In this document: in pieces, positions 7,601 to 11,909 of the stretch | Numbering within the stretch: the first letter of the stretch is position 1 | Layout: every line of letters begins with the position of its first letter | Assembly: GCA_028565635.1 (NCBI GenBank) | Contig: JAOXYB010049258.1 | Coordinates: 1-11,909 of the forward strand | Source: Phoronis ovalis | Taxonomy: Eukaryota; Phoronida; Phoronidae | Direction of reading: 5' to 3' | Length of the DNA stretch: 11,909 bases | Program-made: the position numbers and the translations under genes | Notes under the pieces: model-generated | The model's input: the letters and a program-made list of their open reading frames with translations, nothing else | The model's database searches: none | Told to the model about the DNA's origin: nothing

Positions 7601-10095
7601 TTAAATATGATTATGACTATAATAATTACTTAATAATTTATCTTTATCAATTGCCATATGCAATGTGAGACAACCTTAAAGGCAATAAAGATTGATTTGA
7701 TAGATAAAAACAAACCTTCATATCCTGCTAGTTTCTCATCTATTCTAAAGATTACACCAGGTAAATCATTGACTGGTTTAGTCTGATGGACAGCAGATTC
7801 TTCCCGCCTCAACAAAATTGTATAAATCAATTCTAGTCTTTTTCCAATATGTTCCCAGGAAACACTTGTTTGACTTTTATTTTCAATTTTTTCTTGGACA
7901 ATTTCCATAAATGTTATAATAATTAGCCCAGTGTTTGTTTGACAGAAGCAAGGAACATTTACTTCCATTATTGAAGAACTCAATTGTGACACAGAAGTGC
8001 CTTTTTCAAACGTATTGCAAAGTGTATTGAAACACTCACACAAAAACGAATTCTTACATTCTACACTTGTCCGTCCTGTAGATACGTTTTCCACCATTTT
8101 CAAACATGTTTCATCCATCAGACAAAAAACGAGGAGTTTTAAAATCACATCTTCATTAAGTACGCGAAACTTCAGATGTTGACAATCTTGATTCTCTTGA
8201 TTTCTCACAAAATCTATACATAAATCCTTATAAAATTCATTAATATTTTCAGAATTTCTAAAATCACAAGCTAAGCCTTGCTTTAGTAATCTACACGAAC
8301 GTATCTCATCCTCCTTACCTCTTTGGTATTTTGTAACCATTTTGCCGTTTCCCTTTAACAAAGTTTCCATGCAAAACATGACTAAAGGAAATAACTCTTG
8401 TTCGGATATAAATTCTTTCTTGTCCAACAAAAGTGAAATAATAGGATCAAGGTAACGTCCAAAATCTGAGCAAGAATCTAGATTTTCTTGTTTTTGACCG
8501 CTTTCATCTTTGTTTATTACCTGATTTGTTTCAGATACACAATCTTCACGGTCACTGAAACATTTACTGATATTGTGTTCAGCTGTTTCAAGATTTGAGG
8601 TAGTACTAACTGCATTATTAAAAGGTTTGGAAATGTTGCTGCATATATGTACTAAAAATCTGATATCTTGATCACCTTGCTGCAGCTGATCCATTGCAAA
8701 ATGTAACAGTTGACTTGATGCTGAATGCGGTAGAAATGATAACACCTAAAACATCATCAAATCAGTTAACAAAGTTCCAATTTCACATTCACAACTCATT
8801 TTTTATGTGTAATACATATTTCAACACCAGTCCAGGATCAAAAAACCTGATCTGATGGACAGTTTCTCCTCCTAGTTGCCAACAGCCTCCCCTTGTTCTC
8901 GAGGATAACTGTTAGGGGGTGGAGAATGCTTATAATGTCGAAAGGAATCTCACTCAAATTGAATCAGTATTGTACTTCATGTGATAAAATAAGCATGAAG
9001 TTTTAAAACTGTAGCAACAGGTAAAAAGGAACAATTACTCACAGAGGCAAGTTGTTTAGTTGTTTTGTTTTCCATTTACATTGAATGAGAGTTTCTTTCT
9101 ATACGTAGTACCAGCTAACGGAATACATTTACCTGCCGGTGACTAATATGAAATACACCCTCCCCTTCATGACAAAATGCTACAAATACAAACCACGGCA
9201 GGATCTATTGTATGCATTATGCTTTTAACAATTTGATACATTTCTTCACTATTTGTAAGTTATTTTTTGTTTTTAAATTGACCCATGTACACAAGTTATG
9301 AGGTAAAATGTAGCAAAATAAATCTGTTTAGTGTCACCTCATAACAGCATATTGAAAATTAAAAAAAAAAAATTGTTTGTGACTTCAGACTAAATAAAGT
9401 TTTGATTTTCTTTTCCACAAGTAACTGAAAAAAGTTTTAATAAAACTTATATTTAATCATAAATAGGACCCTTTCCAGTTTCCCATAATCACTACTAGGG
9501 GGCCATGTGGGTTACAATACTAATTTATTTTTAACCTAAAATTGTATTTATTTCTCTGCAAAATTTAAAACTTTATAAAGAATTCTTCTTAAACCCTCTA
9601 AGACTTAGGAAAATTTATACAATGCTTTATCGACAAGGAAATAATTGATTTCTGAAAAAAAAACCCAGATATTTTTCAATGTGAATGCTTAGCTAACCCT
9701 CAATCTCGGATATTCTCTCAATCATCACCTGGTGGTTGGGACTTGAAACTCTTGAAAGGGTCCTTCTATTTAAAGCATACAATACTCACCAACATAAACT
9801 CGTAACCCATACAGCATTGCTTCAACACATCAAACACAAATTGTTGAGGAATAGCAGGGAATGAGCACAAAATACTATTTAAATTTCTACAAATTACTTT
9901 GTCATCATCGCAGATTTCAAAACTTTCTACGACTTTCATAAGCAGAATTGTACAGATTTTGAACTTCCAGTAATCCTGCTCACATTGAGTGTGCATCTTC
10001 TCAAGACCACAGATAATTTCTTTCACTACTGAGCAAGTTATTACCACAGCTTCTTCATAACACAATTCATCATCTGACTTGTGGAAATCTTCTAG
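1388..10095 (-). CDS. GEMIN4: Gemin4 (SMN-complex subunit), 13 exons, 5' end not resolved
   Basis: Gemin4 is a subunit of the SMN complex, which assembles Sm rings on spliceosomal snRNAs in the cytoplasm and is also found in nuclear gems. It binds the DEAD-box protein Gemin3 (family knowledge). Joined exons (coding order): 9790-10095, 7716-8745, 7297-7490, 6898-6948, 6562-6741, 6024-6131, 5112-5267, 4346-4730, 3919-4034, 3383-3598, 2717-2849, 2161-2291, 1388-1690; 1102 residues plus stop with no internal stop. Counting from the first residue of exon 9790-10095, blocks matching human Gemin4 as recalled include W466-L467 followed by a Cys-Leu pair, YPFPIMLSLCHLID (750-763), EVPLCLFEIL (843-852), EW then LHVPY (923-944), and LFAISQIFSH (1020-1029). 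The protein is leucine-rich and helical, with no signal peptide or membrane segment. Human Gemin4 is about 1058 residues, so only some 25 N-terminal residues appear missing here. Alternatives considered (MEI1, MMS22L) did not align. No expression data are visible. Confidence 0.93.
2123..2192. repeat. Short tandem duplication (38-nt offset) spanning an exon 3' end
   Basis: 2123-2154 and 2161-2192 match at 30 of 32 positions. The right copy is the coding 3' end of the penultimate GEMIN4 exon, followed (on the minus strand) by its donor gtaaag. The left copy lies in the intron. Its donor equivalent reads AAAGTAAC, having lost one G. Confidence 0.88.
2161..2291 (-). other. GEMIN4: GEMIN4 penultimate exon (residues 959-1002)
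   Basis: Acceptor cttattttttag enters with TC, donor gtaaag in phase 0. Translates as V-LKNPLLVSQL to ECFIEIIK. Its last 32 bases (2161-2192) are duplicated just beyond the donor, at 2123-2154. Confidence 0.9.
2717..2849 (-). other. GEMIN4: GEMIN4 exon (residues 915-958)
   Basis: Acceptor ttgtttatag in phase 0; donor gtaatg after one base of a split Val codon. Encodes ILPSSISTEWRRIIK and later NILHVPYRL. This is close to recalled human [20 protein letters not shown], the clearest identity landmark near the C-terminus. Confidence 0.94.
2850..3382 (-). other. GEMIN4 intron
   Basis: A 533-nt phase-0 intron with a short A-run (3254-3263) and one TACATGTA word (2957-2964). No exon, RNA gene or repeat was recognised. 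Confidence 0.75.
3383..3598 (-). other. GEMIN4: GEMIN4 exon (residues 843-914)
   Basis: Acceptor atttctttcctgcag is strong; donor gtgaga; 72 codons in phase 0. EVPLCLFEILSLSDATW matches recalled human EVPATLFEICKLSEDEW, and FLIALAQ matches FLVALVQ. Confidence 0.95.
3599..3918 (-). other. GEMIN4 intron
   Basis: A 320-nt phase-0 intron that carries two TACATGTA words (3628-3635, 3667-3674) only about 40 nt apart. Nothing else was recognised. Confidence 0.75.
3919..4034 (-). other. GEMIN4: GEMIN4 exon (residues 804-842)
   Basis: Acceptor cattgtttag; enters with two bases (CT), donor gtattc in phase 0. Translates as A-QKIADGRNWL to KEHRKTLQ. It bridges the phase-1 end of exon 4346-4730 and the phase-0 start of exon 3383-3598, and aligns with the recalled human WIKSLSWLHRKLEQLDWT region. 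Confidence 0.9.
4035..4345 (-). other. GEMIN4 intron
   Basis: A 311-nt phase-1 intron, AT-rich. No repeat or RNA gene recognised. Confidence 0.75.
4346..4730 (-). other. GEMIN4: GEMIN4 exon (residues 676-803)
   Basis: Acceptor ttatattttttag in phase 0; donor gtgagt leaves one base (phase 1), completing an Ala codon with the next exon. It contains the best-conserved block, EWFWNCYPFPIMLSLCHLID, against recalled human [20 protein letters not shown]. The exon is 128 codons plus one base. Confidence 0.95.
4731..5111 (-). other. GEMIN4 intron
   Basis: A 381-nt phase-0 intron. The plus-strand frame at 4727-4915 inside it has no recognisable domain. Nothing else was recognised. Confidence 0.75.
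5112..5267 (-). other. GEMIN4: GEMIN4 exon (residues 624-675)
   Basis: Acceptor taatttttcag, donor gtatat, 52 codons in phase 0. It begins VLQVVPSLCRHLK, equivalent to the recalled human ILTAFPALRF, and ends in IVELLK. Confidence 0.92.
5268..6023 (-). repeat. GEMIN4 intron with a probable dispersed repeat (about 5480-5990)
   Basis: The 756-nt intron contains a stretch of different composition from about 5480. It includes caggtcaaggtcaaaac, a near-palindrome around 5544-5571 (arms acatgggc and gcccgtgt) and a hairpin at 5650-5668 (atggctg, 5-nt loop, cagccat). Nested small inverted repeats and higher GC than neighbouring introns suggest a degraded transposable-element fragment. Family and boundaries are not recognised. 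Confidence 0.35.
6024..6131 (-). other. GEMIN4: GEMIN4 exon (residues 588-623)
   Basis: The exon has 36 codons, acceptor ttttaattgcag, donor gtatgt, phase 0 at both ends. FLSEFSAVILQSPSCALQK lines up with the recalled human segment AVASVARLVIVHPEVTVKK. Confidence 0.9.
6132..6561 (-). other. GEMIN4 intron
   Basis: A 430-nt phase-0 intron of AT-rich sequence, with no repeat or RNA gene that I recognise. Confidence 0.75.
6562..6741 (-). other. GEMIN4: GEMIN4 exon (residues 528-587)
   Basis: The acceptor is a strong ctttttgtttcag, the donor gtaatt, both phase 0, giving 60 codons from LLLSVFVRLP to SSHDPDIK. LTSVFNRL matches the recalled human LNTTFNQL. The sequence is helical. Confidence 0.92.
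6898..6948 (-). other. GEMIN4: GEMIN4 short 51-nt exon (residues 511-527)
   Basis: This 17-codon exon is too short to appear as an isolated reading frame. The acceptor is tttctaattcag, the donor gtaatt, both phase 0. It encodes TVHCECDTQQLRRISPE. With the next exon (LLLSVFVRLPL) it fills the interval corresponding to the human SQIRQVIHLIL segment, which supports it being real. A degenerate second copy of the exon lies just upstream at 7058-7103. Confidence 0.82.
7058..7103 (-). pseudogene. Decayed duplicate of the 51-nt GEMIN4 exon
   Basis: This 46-nt stretch is still bounded by an acceptor-like ccaatgcag and a gtaatt donor. It is a clear copy of the exon at 6898-6948, with ACTCAACAATTAAGAA preserved. 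It has lost three bases in the first half and two near the donor. Because 46 is not a multiple of three, including it together with or instead of the intact exon would break the GEMIN4 frame. It is most simply a dead exon copy left by tandem duplication. Confidence 0.78.
7297..7490 (-). other. GEMIN4: GEMIN4 exon (residues 446-510)
   Basis: The acceptor is atgttttag and the exon enters with two bases (TG) completing the split Val codon. The donor is gtaact in phase 0. Residues SWLECLERN followed by SFEYICHLLRILLQCVS match the recalled human segment with WVACL and a downstream LLETVIDVS. Confidence 0.92.
7716..8745 (-). other. GEMIN4: GEMIN4 large exon (residues 103-445)
   Basis: Acceptor ttttag at 8746-8747 in phase 0; donor gtttgt leaves one base (phase 1), which with TG of the next exon gives Val446. 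It starts VLSFLPHSAS, matching the recalled human LLMALP segment. Residues about 141-197 form a polar, acidic stretch rich in Ser, Asn, Glu and Asp that looks like a disordered linker. The remainder returns to amphipathic, Leu/Cys-rich helices. At 1030 nt it is by far the largest exon seen here. Confidence 0.93.
8746..9789 (-). other. Longest GEMIN4 intron seen (1044 nt), with inverted repeats
   Basis: This phase-0 intron contains a perfect 10-nt inverted repeat (gttatgaggt at 9295-9304, acctcataac at 9336-9345) and a larger pair of imperfect inverted ends near 9466 and 9763. It also holds an A-run at 9361-9371. No in-frame exon with good splice sites was found. Confidence 0.6.
9466..9763. 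mobile_element. Possible small foldback or MITE-like element
   Basis: The left end begins ggaccctttccagtttccca, and the right end reads gggacttgaaactcttgaaagggtcc. The first 10 bases (ggaccctttc) are perfectly inverted between the ends, and a further gtttc match follows with small indels. There is no coding capacity. No convincing target-site duplication is seen, so this may be an old element or chance. Confidence 0.3.
9790..10095 (-). other. GEMIN4: GEMIN4 coding exon 1 of those visible (residues 1-102)
   Basis: The acceptor has a good pyrimidine tract (tgcttttacag) and the donor is gtgagt; both ends are phase 0. It encodes LEDFHKSDDE through to YEFML and aligns with human Gemin4 from roughly residue 25-35 onward. 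The frame stays open through the acceptor to an in-frame ATG at 10131-10129 (MQGITLPILLLQ). That could be a start if the acceptor is not used, but its Kozak context is weak (T at -3). Confidence 0.9.
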
Positions 10096-10554
10096 CTGTA
10101 AAAGCAAAATGGGCAAAGTTATTCCTTGCATGTATTACCATTTACTCTTTCAGTTTGCACTCTTAAAAAAATGTATACCTTTATTATATTATCTTGTCAT
10201 TCAACTGTTTAAAATTTGACTGGAGCTTACAGTAGAAAAAGTTGCGCTAAATGGTACTCGCCTCCTTAAATAGTTCCATATATTAAGGATTTGCTTGTGC
10301 ATAAATGTTACTTTCTAGCAGAAATCGTTACTTTTATGGAATTTCAGTTTTAGAAATTATTTTATAGTTTCTTCTTAAATAAGTATCTTTTTAGGATTAT
10401 TGCCAGCAAGCATCTGTATTTTTTTCCATACTTAAGCACAAAGTACGTAACAGTTTACAATGGCTATAGTTAATTAGCGAAAAATTACAGAAAACATATA
10501 CCATATACTATCTACCGGTTACTAAAATTTAAAAATATGCAGAAAGATGTATTC
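10096..10554. other. Upstream of the first visible GEMIN4 exon; no exon assigned
   Basis: AT-rich sequence that should hold intron and possibly the 5' end of GEMIN4. The only phase-compatible candidate start exon I found is 10262-10279 on the minus strand: ATG plus five codons and a non-canonical GC donor (gcgagt). I do not regard this as established. Confidence 0.4.
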
Positions 10555-11315
10555 TATAAAGGTTTGCACCCCTGAGTAACTATATTGGTCAATACAGAGG
10601 GATGGGTTTTTCAACATTTTATTCCAGGAAAGGGGTTGCTTTTACATTTTTAAATTTTGTCCAGGAAAGGGCATTTTTCACATATACACAGAAGCACACA
10701 TGAGGATAATTTTTTTTTGGGGGGGGTTATATAGCAAACCAACATATTTTTTTACATGTTTCATGCTTAAATAAACCATTTGCTGGTGTAGCTTGGAAGG
10801 CCATATCTTTTCCCATTCACCTACAAGCTGGTTTTTTTTAATTCGCCAGTCAGCTGAATATGCCGCAAAGTTGTATCTGCCAGCTGAGATAATCTCAGCT
10901 GCCTGAAATTTGTGAAAAAAGATATTTTTCATGCTTAAGTAAATCATTTAGCGAAGTTACTTTAGAAATTAGAATCTGTTTCCCTTGCCAGGTGGATCAC
11001 GCATTTAAGGTTTGCCAGCCAGACAGACTGGTCTGGGGAACAGATATTATGGGGAACAGACTTGTTGGGTGCTTCCATATACAGTCTATCTTAGAAGTCA
11101 TTTTCAAGGTTTCATCCCATAGCAGGGGAACATCGGAATTTTTGGCTAAGTATAGAAACAGGAAAAGTGGTGTTTTTGCCTTTTTAGTCCTTAAAAGGGG
11201 TTGGTTTTTCACCTTACTCCAGAAAGAGGTGGGTTTTGAAGGTGTGGGTTGAGCCTACCAGTTTGCAATATTTGGAAGTGACCCCCCTGGGCATGCACCC
11301 TCATGATGAAATTTA
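10555..11315. repeat. Cluster of dispersed-repeat fragments between the divergent genes
   Basis: The interval contains paired motifs: tccaggaaaggggttgcttt (10623 on) and tccaggaaagggcatttttc (10660 on); ggggaacagat and ggggaacagac (11035-11060). It also has repeated aaaggggttg words, and ends in the acccccctgggca motif also seen at the left edge of the window. Open frames here (10678-10947 and 10997-11212 minus, 10992-11252 plus) show no family match and look like repeat read-through. Confidence 0.45.
10881..10901. repeat. 21-nt near-perfect palindrome
   Basis: Arms CAGCTGAGAT and ATCTCAGCTG are exact reverse complements around a single central A. Each arm ends in a CAGCTG E-box word. It sits in the repeat-rich intergenic interval. 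Confidence 0.8.
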
Positions 11316-11392
11316 ATAAAGTTATGAATAAATAACTGATAACAATCAGTAATGGGCACAATGTGGGCACAATGTCAACAGTGTGCAGCTAC

Positions 11393-11400
11393 TATAAATA
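11393..11400 (+). promoter_or_regulatory. TATA-like box upstream of the plus-strand gene
   Basis: TATAAATA lies about 130 nt before the ATG at 11532, a spacing that would allow a short 5' UTR. In sequence this AT-rich such words occur by chance, so the call is weak. Just upstream, an 11-nt unit gggcacaatgt occurs twice in tandem (11354-11375). Confidence 0.25.
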
Positions 11401-11531
11401 ACGTAGTACATTAGTTAATAAAATTATTTAATATCTTTGCCCTCATAAGGGTTGAATTTAATGCATTAATTTCACAGCGTAACTATATGCTCTTGATTTT
11501 CAAATTGTATTATCTAATTTAATTACCAATC

Positions 11532-11682
11532 ATGGAAATCCCTGGGAAACTTAGGAATTCAATTTTACGGTTTCTTGGACTATTTGTTGGTATACTTGTA
11601 GTGTTATTACAATCGACCCAAAATTCTGCTAATCTTTACATCTATTGGATGAAACAGACGTTTAACTACACCCAAAGCGAAG
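11532..11682 (+). CDS. First coding exon of a membrane protein, possibly an MFS transporter (nodulin-like/monocarboxylate type); partial
   Basis: An ATG in strong Kozak context (A at -3, G at +4) opens 50 codons plus one base ending in a consensus donor, AG|gtaagt. The protein starts MEIPGKLRNS. Residues about 11-27 (ILRFLGLFVGILVVLL) form a first hydrophobic, membrane-spanning segment. After it comes NLYIYWMKQTFNYTQSE. A first helix followed by a Tyr/aromatic stretch and a Lys-x-x-Phe-Asn-Tyr-Thr/Ser-Gln motif is typical of the first loop of MFS proteins of the nodulin-like and monocarboxylate-transporter groups. That assignment rests on one helix and is tentative; a type II membrane enzyme or a signal-peptide protein is possible. 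The rest lies beyond the window. It is divergent to GEMIN4. Confidence 0.6.
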
Positions 11683-11909
11683 GTAAGTAATTGACTATCT
11701 GACAAATTTTAAAACATTGCATATAGTTGTCAGAACAAGAGGTCTGCAGGTGCAGACAGATGCCCATCATATGATGTAGTCTCTGTAGTTGTAAAGCCAT
11801 CTTTGTATGTATAAGAGTTGTAAGGTTGATAGTAGAGGGAAAATGTCAAATTTTTGGTTTGAAAGGAAAATAGGTGGTTTTGCTTTGTTTCCCGAAATGG
11901 GCATAAACT
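11683..11909 (+). other. First intron of the plus-strand gene, partial
   Basis: Begins with a consensus gtaagt donor and runs off the window. It contains an inverted repeat at 11742-11757 (gtctgca, gg, tgcagac) just after aacaagagg, which may be the start of a repeat. The last 50 nt resemble the g/t-rich repeat fragments around 11170-11230. Confidence 0.5.

Noticed and set aside
7997-8182. Plus-strand open frame of 61 codons
   Set aside because: It is antisense to the large GEMIN4 exon, whose frame is supported by homology and splice phases.
9009-9110. Possible extra GEMIN4 exon in the longest intron (about 56 nt before a gtgagt donor)
   Set aside because: Its length is not a multiple of three while both neighbouring exons are phase 0, and its acceptor lacks a pyrimidine tract.
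1388-10095. Identity as MEI1 or MMS22L, other large helical-repeat proteins of similar length
   Set aside because: Only scattered short matches; Gemin4 instead gives collinear matches along the whole chain, including the YPFP...SLC and LHVPY blocks.
10678-10947. Minus-strand open frame of 89 codons with an acceptor-like ttcag before GCAGCTGAG, considered as the missing GEMIN4 N-terminal exon
   Set aside because: The translated sequence does not resemble the Gemin4 N-terminus as I recall it, the frame crosses the T9G8 tract and a palindrome, and the region is repeat-like.

Overview
The window looks like AT-rich animal nuclear DNA, most likely from a mollusc and probably a bivalve. It has spliced genes with GT-AG introns, short exons in long AT-rich introns, scattered degenerate repeats and a strong excess of the 8-base word TACATGTA. 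The taxonomic assignment is inference; no marker gene fixes it.

The main content is one minus-strand gene, GEMIN4, from about 10.1 kb down to 1.39 kb. I could join 13 coding exons (306, 1030, 194, 51, 180, 108, 156, 385, 116, 216, 133, 131 and 303 nt, 5' to 3'). Each is bounded by AG acceptors and GT donors, and the phases agree at all 12 junctions. They give one uninterrupted frame of 3309 nt, or 1102 residues plus a stop. The protein is an all-helical repeat-type protein that aligns along its length with human Gemin4 as I remember it. Gemin4 is the SMN-complex subunit that pairs with the DEAD-box protein Gemin3 in spliceosomal snRNP assembly. Only the first 25 or so residues seem to be missing, and no upstream exon could be placed with confidence.

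Layout: 1-1387 is the 3' flank, with a candidate poly(A) signal at 1186-1191 and a repeat fragment at the left edge. 1388-10095 holds the GEMIN4 exons and introns. 10096-11531 is a repeat-rich interval between two divergent genes. 11532-11682 is the first coding exon of a plus-strand gene for a membrane protein, perhaps an MFS transporter of the nodulin-like/monocarboxylate type, running off the right edge. 11683-11909 is its first intron.

The most notable structures are two local duplications inside GEMIN4. One copied a complete 51-nt exon with its splice sites, and the upstream copy has decayed to 46 nt, which shifts the frame. The other copied the 3' end and donor region of the penultimate exon. 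No new biological system is evident; the window is a conserved RNA-processing gene with interesting exon-level scars and repeat content.
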